Positions 25,387 through 33,089 of a stretch of 64,000 nucleotides of DNA are shown here, piece by piece. The position numbers were made by a program, and so were the translations under genes. The stretch spans positions 62,001 to 126,000 of the forward strand of contig NZ_VTOL01000009.1 of assembly GCF_009801115.1 (NCBI RefSeq), given 5' to 3'. Positions within the stretch are counted from its first letter, which is position 1; each line of letters opens with the position of its first letter. This DNA comes from Dyadobacter sp. 3J3. GTDB taxonomy: Bacteria; Bacteroidota; Bacteroidia; Cytophagales; Spirosomataceae. The notes under the pieces are model-generated. The model was not told the origin of the DNA. It saw nothing but the letters and a program-made list of their open reading frames with translations, and made no database searches.

Positions 25387-26844
25387 TCAAGCCAGTTTCT
25401 TTGCCTTATTATCAGTAAGCAGCCAAAGTCCGATGAAGGTAATCAGCCCGTTAATGATCAATCTTTCAAAACCGAATTTATATCCGTTAAACCATTCTTC
25501 TGAATGATTATTGATATAGTAAGTCAAAATCGGCGCGAGGATACAAACAAAAGGAACGTAGCGGTCGATAACCGGTCTTTTCAGATATAAACCAAAAACA
25601 AATAATCCGAGTAACGGACCATAAGTATAACCGGCGAGATCGAAAATAGCGGTGATCACCTCTTTATTATTTAGCCTGTTGAAAATTAAAATCACAACAT
25701 AGAACAAAACTGAAAACCCGATGTGTACCCAGAACTTAATATTGGAACGCTTTTCTTCCGGTTTTTTCTCAATCTCCATAAAGTCGATACAAAAGGCCGT
25801 TGTAAGTGCAGTAAGCGCAGAATCTGAACTTGCATAAGTCGCTGCCGTAATACCTAGCAAGAAGGTAATGCCAACAGCCAGACCTAAATGATTGAGTGCC
25901 AGCATCGGGTAAAATTCATCAGTCCTGGCAGTTACAGGAATTCCTTTCGCTGCTGCATATACGTAAAGCAAGGCACCAAGTGACAAAAACAGGAAATTCA
26001 CGACCACTAAAACGGCTGTAAACCAGAACATATTTTTCTGCGCTTCACCGATATTCTTACAGGTTAAATTCTTTTGCATCAAATCCTGATCCATTCCAGT
26101 CATCACAATAGCGATGAACATACCCGCAAAAAACTGCTTAAAGAAATTCTTTGAGTCGTTAAAATCCCAGTAAAAAATCTTGGAATAACCACTGTCCTGA
26201 ACTGTATTCCAGACATCTGAAAGACCATGAAGATTGAGCTCCTGTGAAACCAAAACAATGGTAAGGATAACAGCTGTTACCAGGAAAAAGGTTTGAAGCG
26301 TATCCGTCACAATAATTGTTTTCACACCTCCTTTAAACGTATAAATCCAGATCAAGAGAATTGTAATTGCTACCGCAACCTCAAATGGAACACCAAGCGG
26401 CTTAAAAAGCGCAATCTGCAAAACCTGAGCGGCAACATATAAACGCACAGCAGAACCCACTGTTCTTGACAAAAGAAAAACAGCCGAACCGGTTTTATAT
26501 GACCAGAAACCAAAACGTTGTTCTAAATAAGAATAAATTGAAATCAGGTTCAAACGATAGTAAAGTGGCAACAAAACGGTACCGATAACCAGATAACCAA
26601 AAATGTATCCGATAACAACCTGGAAATACGAAAACTGGATATTGGCAACTGCTCCGGGAACAGAAATAAAGGTAACGCCGGATAAAGAAGTTCCGATCAT
26701 CCCGAAGGCAACCAAGTACCAGGGCGACTGCCTGTTGGCGGTAAAAAAGGTATTAGTATCTGCTCCGCGAGAGGTGTAAACCGACACCGTAATCAGCATT
26801 GCGAAATAGACAATTAGAATAATTAAAGAAATGTAGGGATTCAT
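25387..26844 (-). CDS. Sodium:solute symporter (SSS family)
   Basis: The 485-aa protein has about 13 membrane segments and SSS landmarks: FTANRQSPWYLVAFGMIGTSLSGVTFISVPG (about 34-64, helix 1 with the Na+-site unwinding), RLYVAAQVLQIA, TFKGGVKTIIVTDTLQ (about 170-185), GMDQDLMQKNLTCKN and LGITAATYASSDSALTALTTAF (the second Na+-site Ser/Thr helix). It imports an unknown solute, such as a sugar, a carboxylate or an amino acid, with Na+. The PANTHER-type subgroup cannot be fixed by eye. It is divergent from clpS. Confidence 0.92.
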   Translation of the reverse strand: MNPYISLIILIVYFAMLITVSVYTSRGADTNTFFTANRQSPWYLVAFGMIGTSLSGVTFISVPGAVANIQFSYFQVVIGYIFGYLVIGTVLLPLYYRLNLISIYSYLEQRFGFWSYKTGSAVFLLSRTVGSAVRLYVAAQVLQIALFKPLGVPFEVAVAITILLIWIYTFKGGVKTIIVTDTLQTFFLVTAVILTIVLVSQELNLHGLSDVWNTVQDSGYSKIFYWDFNDSKNFFKQFFAGMFIAIVMTGMDQDLMQKNLTCKNIGEAQKNMFWFTAVLVVVNFLFLSLGALLYVYAAAKGIPVTARTDEFYPMLALNHLGLAVGITFLLGITAATYASSDSALTALTTAFCIDFMEIEKKPEEKRSNIKFWVHIGFSVLFYVVILIFNRLNNKEVITAIFDLAGYTYGPLLGLFVFGLYLKRPVIDRYVPFVCILAPILTYYINNHSEEWFNGYKFGFERLIINGLITFIGLWLLTDNKAKKLA

Positions 26845-26951
26845 TCACCTGTGGGTTTTAAGAAAGCATGAATAATAAAAGAGGTGATAAAAGACTTCGA
26901 ATAATCTCCACTTTTGATTAGATTTGCTAAACAAACAGAAATTTGGTTGTT

Positions 26952-27227
26952 ATGCAAGTGCTAATAGAAACAGATACAGAAATTCTCGAAAAAACGGTTG
27001 AGACCGATTTGATGAAGCTGGTCGTTTATAATGATGATATAAATACATTTGACTGGGTTATAGATACTTTAATGGAGGTTTGTAAACATACCAGCGAACA
27101 AGCCGAACAGTGTACCCTGATTATCCACTTTAAAGGAAAATGTTCTGTTAAAGAGGGAGAATTTGAAGAACTGGCCAGTATGAGGAATGAAATTTGCAGG
27201 AGAGGTATTTCAGCAGAGATTCATTAA
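26952..27227 (+). CDS. clpS: ATP-dependent Clp protease adaptor ClpS
   Basis: Start set at the ATG at 26952; an upstream TTG only adds three residues. The 91-aa protein has the ClpS core: LVVYNDDINTFDWVIDTLMEVC (about 25-46, with the DDxxT N-degron pocket), TLIIHFKGKCSVKEGEF, and ISAEIH at the end. It hands N-degron substrates to ClpA/ClpC. In Bacteroidota it is often encoded away from clpA/clpC, as here. The final strand is cut short relative to E. coli ClpS (106 aa), which is common in the phylum. It leads into recR with a 34-bp gap. Confidence 0.9.
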   Translation: MQVLIETDTEILEKTVETDLMKLVVYNDDINTFDWVIDTLMEVCKHTSEQAEQCTLIIHFKGKCSVKEGEFEELASMRNEICRRGISAEIH

Positions 27228-27261
27228 TTAAAATCGGCGGTTACTTACTTTATTGCTACAC

Positions 27262-27876
27262 ATGAATTATCCGTCCCGTCTTATTGAGGATGCAGTCAGT
27301 GAAATTTCCCGGCTTCCAGGAATCGGAAAAAAAACAGCGCTCCGCCTTGCTTTACACTTACTGAAACGTGACGAACAGCAAACCCGTGGGCTGTCAGAAG
27401 CGCTCCTGAAAATGCGGACGCAAACCTGTTACTGCGTTCAATGCCATAATATTTCCGATGAAGAATTTTGCAATATCTGCAAGAATCCAAAACGTGATTC
27501 TTCGATTATCTGCGTTGTTGTGGATACAAGGGATGTTTTGGCGATAGAAGCTACCAGCCAATTCAAAGGTTTGTATCATGTCCTGGGCGGGATTATTTCC
27601 CCTCTGGAAGGAATAGGGCCATCAGATCTTAATATCGATTCACTGATAAAAAGGATTGAGTCAGCTCCGCAGGATGATCGTGTGCAGGAAATTATTCTTG
27701 CGCTAAGTCCTACTATGGAAGGCGACACAACTGCCTTTTATTTACAGAAAAAATTAAAACCCAGCGAAGTCAAGGTGAGTACTATTGCCCGTGGAATCCC
27801 TATTGGCGGTGATCTTGAATATGCTGACGAAATAACACTTGGTCGCAGTATCGTTAGCCGGGTGGCTTACGATTGA
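27262..27876 (+). CDS. recR: Recombination protein RecR
   Basis: I take the ATG at 27262 (MNYPSRLIEDAVSE) and not the upstream TTG. The 204-aa protein shows the helix-hairpin-helix LPGIGKKTALRLALHLL (about 18-34), a four-Cys zinc finger CYCVQCHNISDEEFCNIC (about 55-72), the Toprim domain starting IICVVVDTRDVLAIE (about 80-94), and the Walker-like C-terminal region STIARGIPIGGDLEYADEITLGRSI. It works with RecO and RecF to load RecA at gaps. Length and order of domains are standard. Confidence 0.96.
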   Translation: MNYPSRLIEDAVSEISRLPGIGKKTALRLALHLLKRDEQQTRGLSEALLKMRTQTCYCVQCHNISDEEFCNICKNPKRDSSIICVVVDTRDVLAIEATSQFKGLYHVLGGIISPLEGIGPSDLNIDSLIKRIESAPQDDRVQEIILALSPTMEGDTTAFYLQKKLKPSEVKVSTIARGIPIGGDLEYADEITLGRSIVSRVAYD

Positions 27877-27902
27877 AATGTTTATTTAAAAATCAAAGTA
27901 TT

Positions 27903-28613
27903 ATGAATAGAACAGATTTTTTGCGCACATTAGCCGGAGGCTCTTTGGCCGTTGGCGCACTTGCTGATTTCGCATTTGCAAAAACTTCATCAGGAATATT
28001 GCTTGAAACTGCGCCCTTCAAACAGGCTCCGCTTCCTTACGATTTTGCAGCTTTGGAACCGAGTATAGATAAAATGACGATGGAAATACATTATGGCAAA
28101 CATCATGCTGCCTATGTAAAAAATCTGAACGATGCTGTAAAAGGTACAGAATACGAAAAGAAAACGCTTGAAGAAATCGTAAAAATGGCTGGAAAAGCGC
28201 CGGCTGCAATACGTAACAATGCAGGCGGACACTGGAACCATACTTTCTTCTGGGAAGTGATGGGCGCTGGAAAAGGTGGTGCTCCAAAAGGAGCAGTTGC
28301 TGATGCAATCAATGCACAATTCGGTTCTTTTGACAAATTTAAAGAAGCATTTGGCAAAGCAGCTACAACCCGTTTCGGATCTGGCTGGGCATGGTTAACT
28401 GCAAAAGACGGCAAACTTGCCATTAGTTCCACTGCAAATCAGGACAACCCGATCATGGATATCGCAGAAGTAAAGGGAACGCCGATTTTGGGACTGGATG
28501 TGTGGGAACACGCATATTACCTGCATTACCAAAACAAACGTGCTGACTATATAGCCGCATTCTGGAATGTTGTAAACTGGGATAAGGTAGCTGAGAACCT
28601 AAAAAAAGCATAA
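27903..28613 (+). CDS. Fe/Mn superoxide dismutase with export signal
   Basis: The start at 27903 gives a 236-aa product whose first 30 residues (NRTDFLRTLAGGSLAVGA) look like a Tat leader but with a single Arg (NR-T) where a twin Arg is expected. The enzyme part is canonical: LEPSIDKMTMEIHYGKHHAAYV (first His ligand), NNAGGHWNHTFFWEVM (second), and ILGLDVWEHAYYLHYQNKRADYI (Asp and His ligands). Gly/His/Gln choice around NQDNP does not settle Fe against Mn. It removes superoxide, here probably outside the cytoplasm. It begins 26 bp after recR. Confidence 0.93.
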   Translation: MNRTDFLRTLAGGSLAVGALADFAFAKTSSGILLETAPFKQAPLPYDFAALEPSIDKMTMEIHYGKHHAAYVKNLNDAVKGTEYEKKTLEEIVKMAGKAPAAIRNNAGGHWNHTFFWEVMGAGKGGAPKGAVADAINAQFGSFDKFKEAFGKAATTRFGSGWAWLTAKDGKLAISSTANQDNPIMDIAEVKGTPILGLDVWEHAYYLHYQNKRADYIAAFWNVVNWDKVAENLKKA

Positions 28614-28616
28614 TTA

Positions 28617-28690
28617 TTAATGGTTAAGTGTTAATGGTTAATGTCTAATTCTGAGTCATTAACCATTAACAATTGATCATTAACCATTAA
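28617..28690. repeat. Nested TTAACCATTAA inverted repeat, bidirectional terminator-like
   Basis: Outer arms TTAATGGTTAA (28617) and TTAACCATTAA (28680), inner perfect arms GTTAATGGTTAATG (28630) and CATTAACCATTAAC (28657). It lies between the convergent sod and TPR genes and covers the TPR stop codon (28687-28689). Confidence 0.65.
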
Positions 28691-30033
28691 TTGCAGTAGC
28701 TGCTGATTACCTTATAAGAAGGCATATAACCAAGTTCTCCCGCTCTGCTTAAATCCAGACAACCTTCATTAACCTGTCCAAGGCTGTGCTTGATAATTCC
28801 CCTGATATAATATGCTTCCGGGAAATTGGATTTTAGTTTTATTGAACTTGAAAAATCCAGAATTGCACTCATTTGATCTCCAATGGATGATTTTATCAAT
28901 CCTCTTGAAAAATAAGCATCGGCATACGTCGGATTTAATTCAACCGCCGTGCTGATGTCCAGTAATGCTCCTTTACTATCTCCACTTTTCGATTTACTGA
29001 CGCCGCGGATATAATATGCTTCCGAACGTTCGGTTGTAAGATCATCTATTTTGATATGTTCCTTCACCTGATTACGCAATTCGTCCAGAATACTTTTTGT
29101 TATTTTTCCTTCATAAACGATTTTTTTAGGATCTGAAATGTAAAGGTTTTTTATTTCGATTGCTTTTGTCAGATCAATAACCGCTCCGCGCTGGTCATTT
29201 AATTTTGTTTTCGAAAAACCCCTTCCATAGTAAGCTTTATAGTTTTCAGGTTCAATCTGTAATGTTTTGTCATAATCTGCAATAGCACCCTGAAAATCCT
29301 CGATTTTATTTTTAGCAAAACCTCTTTTATCATAATATGAACTTTCGTTCGGACTTAATTCTATTGCTTTTGTAAAATCAGCTGCTGCACCCGCGAAATC
29401 ATTCAGCTCGATTTTTGCATTTCCCCTACCGGCATATGCTCCCGCGCGTTTAGGACTAATTTCAATAACCTTTGAAAAATCGGCCAGACTACCTGCATAT
29501 TCATGTAAATGCTGTTTGCAGTTTCCACGTGCATATAAGGCCGCTACATCGCCAGGATCCAGTGTTAATGATTTGTCAAGATCCGCCATCGCGCTCCGGT
29601 GATTTTCCAGTTTGGCATAACTAACACCGCGGTTATAAAACGATTTTGCATCTTCCGGACTTAATTCAATGGCTCTTGTGTAATCCTGGATTGCTGCGCG
29701 ATAATCATCCTGCATACTTTTACTCACACCGCGGCTCTGGTAATACAGGGCTTCTTTGGGATTAATTTCAATAGCATGATCATAATCCAGAATAGCACCG
29801 CGATGATCCTTTAAATTGGCTTTTGCCAATCCTCTGTTGAAATAACTCGGTGCATGTTCAGGATTGATCGAAACCACCACACTATAGGCCTGAAGAGCGC
29901 CGGCAAAATCACTTGCACGGGCTTTGGTATTTCCTTCTTCAAAATATTCAGCTGCGGATCGTTGGGCTAAAATCTGATAAGGCAAAATCAAAATTGTAAA
30001 AATAAGAGGAAGAAGAACTTGTTTAACTTTCAT
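28687..30033 (-). CDS. Tetratricopeptide repeat protein, secreted or periplasmic
   Basis: Start set at the ATG at 30031-30033 (MKVKQVLLPLIFTI), which opens a signal peptide ending near QILAQRS. The 448-aa product is nearly all TPR: about eleven 34-residue units with the motif A-x-x-x-Y-x-x-x-G-x-A-K, for example YNRGVSYAKLENHRSAMADL, YYGRGFSKTKLNDQRGAVIDL and YFSRGLIKSSIGDQMSAILDF. One unit in the middle is interrupted by an insert (about 290-340, KNLYISDPKKIVYEGK). It is probably an extracytoplasmic scaffold. It converges with the superoxide dismutase gene. Confidence 0.9.
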   Translation of the reverse strand: MKVKQVLLPLIFTILILPYQILAQRSAAEYFEEGNTKARASDFAGALQAYSVVVSINPEHAPSYFNRGLAKANLKDHRGAILDYDHAIEINPKEALYYQSRGVSKSMQDDYRAAIQDYTRAIELSPEDAKSFYNRGVSYAKLENHRSAMADLDKSLTLDPGDVAALYARGNCKQHLHEYAGSLADFSKVIEISPKRAGAYAGRGNAKIELNDFAGAAADFTKAIELSPNESSYYDKRGFAKNKIEDFQGAIADYDKTLQIEPENYKAYYGRGFSKTKLNDQRGAVIDLTKAIEIKNLYISDPKKIVYEGKITKSILDELRNQVKEHIKIDDLTTERSEAYYIRGVSKSKSGDSKGALLDISTAVELNPTYADAYFSRGLIKSSIGDQMSAILDFSSSIKLKSNFPEAYYIRGIIKHSLGQVNEGCLDLSRAGELGYMPSYKVISSYCN

Positions 30034-30171
30034 GAATGTATAGTTTTTCAATAGATAAGGATTTATGATGTTAATAGGGTTATAAAAGTATTCAAATTAT
30101 GACTGCGATTTGCAAACAAGTTCTCTATTTTTTGAAGCTTTGCATTGAATTCATATCTTACATAATATAAC

Positions 30172-30179
30172 TACTTTTG
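30172..30179 (+). promoter_or_regulatory. Candidate -7 promoter element (TACTTTTG) for the thioredoxin gene
   Basis: Exact TAnnTTTG match about 55 bp upstream of the ATG at 30234. A TTG at 30145-30147 could be the -33 box, with a slightly long 24-bp gap. Confidence 0.4.
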
Positions 30180-30233
30180 TAGATAGAAAAAATTCTAACA
30201 TTCGTTGTATCAATATTATTACGCTTATACATT

Positions 30234-30776
30234 ATGAACAGCACACCCAAAAAACTCCTTATTTTTGCTTTATCAATTCTGGCTTTTGTAGCCATTTATT
30301 TTGTTGTTTTCGCTCCTAAAACAGATATTCCATCTGGTGAAAATTTAGTATCCCAACCGGAAGTTTCGTCATCCGTTTATCTTTCCTCCCTGACTGATCT
30401 AAACGGAAATGTTGTTGCGATGGACGAAAACAAGTTAATATTCTTAAACGTCTGGGCAACTTGGTGCGGACCTTGTAACATGGAAATGCCTGGAATTCAA
30501 ACTTTATACAACAAATATAAGACCAATAAAAAGATCGATTTTTTTATTGTTTCTGACGAAGACGCTGCAACGGTCAATCCTTTTATAGCGCGCAAAGGAT
30601 ACCAGCTTCCTTTTTATCAGTTTGCAGGCGCATATCCTCCGGCATTGGATGGAAATGCAATTCCGAGGACCTATATTATTTACAAAGGAAAAGTAATAGC
30701 GCAGGAAGTGGGTGCATCCCAATGGGACACGCCGGAAATTAATAGTTTGATTGAAAAGCAACTGGCAGAAATTTAA
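30234..30776 (+). CDS. TlpA-family thioredoxin-like protein
   Basis: The 180-aa protein has an N-terminal membrane anchor or signal (LLIFALSILAFVAIYFVVF, about 9-27) and a thioredoxin-fold domain with NVWATWCGPCNMEMPGI (about 69-85), where WCGPC is the redox CXXC. NAIPRTYIIYKGKV later provides the cis-Pro region. It faces the periplasm and reduces or oxidises disulfides, perhaps for cytochrome c or copper-site assembly. The neighbouring convergent cupredoxin gene gives mild support for a copper or electron-transfer link. Length fits the TlpA/ResA class. Confidence 0.9.
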   Translation: MNSTPKKLLIFALSILAFVAIYFVVFAPKTDIPSGENLVSQPEVSSSVYLSSLTDLNGNVVAMDENKLIFLNVWATWCGPCNMEMPGIQTLYNKYKTNKKIDFFIVSDEDAATVNPFIARKGYQLPFYQFAGAYPPALDGNAIPRTYIIYKGKVIAQEVGASQWDTPEINSLIEKQLAEI

Positions 30777-30783
30777 CAGCATA

Positions 30784-30826
30784 CATAAAAAAATCGGTCT
30801 GGAATTTCCAGATCGATTTTTTTATG
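30784..30826. terminator. Bidirectional terminator between thioredoxin and cupredoxin genes
   Basis: Near-perfect palindrome, arms CATAAAAAAATCGGTCTGGA and its complement with a single G-T wobble and a 3-nt loop. Symmetric A7/T7 tracts serve both convergent genes. Confidence 0.9.
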
Positions 30827-30842
30827 CGTTTACAGCTGCTTA

Positions 30843-31337
30843 CTATTCAACGATGAAAGTACCTTTCATCAAAGCATAGTGACCAGGGAAGCTGCAAATG
30901 TACGTGTAAGTTCCTTTTTTAGGAGCTGTGAATTCGATTGTATCGCTTTCTCCGCCACCAACTAATTTAGTGTGAGCGATGATACTTGCTTCTTCCGATT
31001 TAGGAATATATTCAGTTTCTCTTGCAGCAGCAGCTTTTGAAGCGAATGCAGCAATGTCAGTACCTGGTTTTAGCAAAACAAAGTTATGACCCATAGCAGC
31101 CTTAGCCAATTTACCCGAGTGGGTAAGCGTCAACTTAATTTTTTGTCCTGCTTTAACTTTCATTTCCTTAACATCATATTGCATAGCATCACTACCTTTG
31201 ATTAAGATAGTTTTTACTTGCTTAACATCGCGTACTTCAGTAGTACCAAGTGATTTCGCCTGTAACGGGCTAACAGAAACCGCTCCGAAAGCCAAAACTG
31301 CGGCAAGAAGCAAGGCGCTGGACTTAATCATTTTCAT
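30843..31337 (-). CDS. Azurin-like cupredoxin
   Basis: The 164-aa product has a signal peptide (KSSALLLAAVLAFGAVSVSPLQAKS, cleavage near 28) and a cupredoxin domain. The type I copper ligands are visible: His in LAKAAMGHNFVLLKPG (about 84) and Cys, His and Met in YICSFPGHYALMKGTFIVE (about 148-160). The KIKLTLTHSGKL and GGESDTIEFTAPKKGTYTY stretches fit the azurin subfamily. It is a soluble periplasmic electron carrier. It is transcribed toward the TlpA-like gene. Length is about 35 residues longer than mature azurin because of the leader and an N-terminal segment. Confidence 0.92.
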   Translation of the reverse strand: MKMIKSSALLLAAVLAFGAVSVSPLQAKSLGTTEVRDVKQVKTILIKGSDAMQYDVKEMKVKAGQKIKLTLTHSGKLAKAAMGHNFVLLKPGTDIAAFASKAAAARETEYIPKSEEASIIAHTKLVGGGESDTIEFTAPKKGTYTYICSFPGHYALMKGTFIVE

Positions 31338-31440
31338 AATCAGGATATGGATAAACTTTGTTTATTGAAATTTAACTGATGCAAGTTAGTATACAGAACA
31401 ATAAAAAAAGAATGCATTAACATTTGTTTGGAATAAAATA

Positions 31441-32043
31441 TCAGAAAAGAATTTTATACTGGTCCTGAACCGCACGGCCAACGCAAATTATAGACAGGAC
31501 AATAATATAATGGTTCAAATCCAGCGGATGCATCGGCAAAGGAATGGACTGTGATTTTGCTGAAACAGCGAGTAAAGTCATAGCCATAACGACCCATAGA
31601 GCACTTTTTTGCCGATATGCCAGTCCCAGACAAGAAATGCATAAAGTGACAATAATACAGAACGGCTGTATTATAAGTCCTACGTATGGAACGTTGTATA
31701 TAAGTATGCTTAAAAATAACGTCATGCCCAGGATAAGAGTAGATAACATTACAACTATCGTGGGATTATACTTTAATATCAAACTAAAAGAAGCTACAAC
31801 CAGACAAATTGCACCTAAAGTCATTTCAGCTGCCTGTGTTATTATATGTATGAATTTCAGTTTTTCAACACCGGCAAATACCAGAAGTTCTACCGCAGCA
31901 TTTATTGAAATACTTAACAAAAAAATCCCCCATAATAAACGGCTTTCTATTGTCTGAGCCTTGAAATATTTCAAAAAGACAAGCACACCTGCAATACTTA
32001 AAACCAGATTTGAAAAGATATGGGAATTCGTCAGTATATTCAT
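31441..32043 (-). CDS. Hypothetical six-helix membrane protein
   Basis: I start it at the ATG at 32041-32043 (MNILTNSHIFSNLVLSIAGVLVF). The 200-aa protein has six hydrophobic segments separated by short loops, with a short hydrophilic piece LKYFKAQTIESRLLWG after the first. No motif is recognised. Similar short polytopic proteins of Bacteroidota are often annotated only as hypothetical. It stands alone between the cupredoxin and sucD, divergent from sucD. Function unknown. Confidence 0.65.
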   Translation of the reverse strand: MNILTNSHIFSNLVLSIAGVLVFLKYFKAQTIESRLLWGIFLLSISINAAVELLVFAGVEKLKFIHIITQAAEMTLGAICLVVASFSLILKYNPTIVVMLSTLILGMTLFLSILIYNVPYVGLIIQPFCIIVTLCISCLGLAYRQKSALWVVMAMTLLAVSAKSQSIPLPMHPLDLNHYIIVLSIICVGRAVQDQYKILF

Positions 32044-32093
32044 GGGCAATTTTCAAGATTATCAGTAAAGCAAGTTACAAATTATAGTTTCAT

Positions 32094-32125
32094 TTTGCTA
32101 CTTCGTGCTTTTCGAGCTACTTTTA
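32094..32125 (+). promoter_or_regulatory. Candidate sucD promoter (TTTG-N20-TACTTTTA)
   Basis: TTTG at 32094-32097 and TACTTTTA at 32118-32125 (one mismatch to TAnnTTTG) have the spacing expected of Bacteroidota -33/-7 boxes. Initiation would leave a leader of under 20 nt before the ATG at 32148. Confidence 0.42.
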
Positions 32126-32147
32126 CCAAAAAAACTGATTTACCAAC

Positions 32148-33026
32148 ATGAGCGTTTTAGTTAATAAAAATTCTAAGATTATAGTTCAGGGATTTACGGG
32201 TTCTGAAGGTTCTTTTCATGCCCAGCAAATGATCGAATACGGAACTAACGTAGTAGGCGGTGTTACTCCGGGCAAAGGAGGACTTTTTCACCTTGACAGA
32301 CCTGTATTCAATACAGTAGAACAGTCTGTGCGTGCCACAGGCGCTGACGTGGCGATCATTTTTGTACCTCCGGCTTTTGCCGCTGATGCTATCATGGAAG
32401 CAGCTGACGCTGGTATTGGTGTAATCGTTTGTATTACCGAAGGTATCCCTACAAAGGATATGATGCAGGCGAAACAATATCTACAAGGTAAAAATGTTCG
32501 TTTGATCGGCCCTAACTGTCCAGGTGTTATTACTGCGGAAGAATGTAAAGTTGGTATCATGCCAGGTTTCATCTTCAAAAAAGGAACCGTAGGAATTGTT
32601 TCCAAATCCGGAACACTGACGTACGAAGCAGTAGATCAGCTTACACGTGCAGGTCTTGGACAAACAACTGCAATCGGTATCGGTGGTGACCCGATCATTG
32701 GTACAACTACGAAAGAAGCTGTTGAGTTATTGATGAACGATCCTGAAACAGAAGCGATTGTGATGATCGGTGAAATTGGCGGAAGTATGGAAGCTGACGC
32801 AGCGAACTACATCAAAGCAAGCGGAAACCTTAAACCTGTTGTAGGATTTATTGCTGGTAAAACTGCTCCAAAAGGTCGTCGTATGGGCCATGCGGGTGCC
32901 ATTATCGGTGGAGCTGACGATACAGCGGAAGCTAAAATCCGTATCATGGAAGAGTCAGGTATTTTTGTTGCAGAATCTCCTGCACTTATCGGCGAAACCA
33001 TGCTTACAGCTCTTGGAAGAAGATAA
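32148..33026 (+). CDS. sucD: Succinyl-CoA synthetase, alpha subunit
   Basis: The 292-aa protein carries the CoA-binding N-terminus (KIIVQGFTGSEGSFHAQQMIEYG), RLIGPNCPGVI, and the catalytic phosphohistidine region GRRMGHAGAII (about 245-255). SKSGTLTYEA and GIGGDPIIGTT are standard SucD blocks. With SucC it makes ATP or GTP from succinyl-CoA in the TCA cycle. sucC is not adjacent, which is common in Bacteroidota. A hairpin follows at 33054-33081, then the DUF4271 gene. Confidence 0.96.
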   Translation: MSVLVNKNSKIIVQGFTGSEGSFHAQQMIEYGTNVVGGVTPGKGGLFHLDRPVFNTVEQSVRATGADVAIIFVPPAFAADAIMEAADAGIGVIVCITEGIPTKDMMQAKQYLQGKNVRLIGPNCPGVITAEECKVGIMPGFIFKKGTVGIVSKSGTLTYEAVDQLTRAGLGQTTAIGIGGDPIIGTTTKEAVELLMNDPETEAIVMIGEIGGSMEADAANYIKASGNLKPVVGFIAGKTAPKGRRMGHAGAIIGGADDTAEAKIRIMEESGIFVAESPALIGETMLTALGRR

Positions 33027-33053
33027 TTCAAAATCAACAATATAATTTTTTTT

Positions 33054-33081
33054 GAAAGGGCTGGGGAAACCCCGCCCTTTC
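33054..33081 (+). terminator. Hairpin downstream of sucD
   Basis: GAAAGGGC / GCCCTTTC stem, extended by GGG/CCC after one T-C mismatch, small AAA loop. The following T tract is short (TTTCTTG), so readthrough into the DUF4271 gene 9 bp later is likely. Confidence 0.5.
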
Positions 33082-33089
33082 TTGTAGCA

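Noticed and set aside
26943..27262. Extended TTG starts for clpS and recR (and similar ones at 22052 and 32049)
   Set aside because: An ATG follows within a few codons in each case and matches the conserved protein start better.
11147..28690. CRISPR array from the TTAACC repeats
   Set aside because: Units are short, overlapping and not separated by unique spacers; no cas genes are present.
31454..31957. Antisense ORFs opposite the membrane protein gene and many other genes
   Set aside because: They mirror the coding frame of real genes, lack recognisable motifs and have no promoter or start context of their own.
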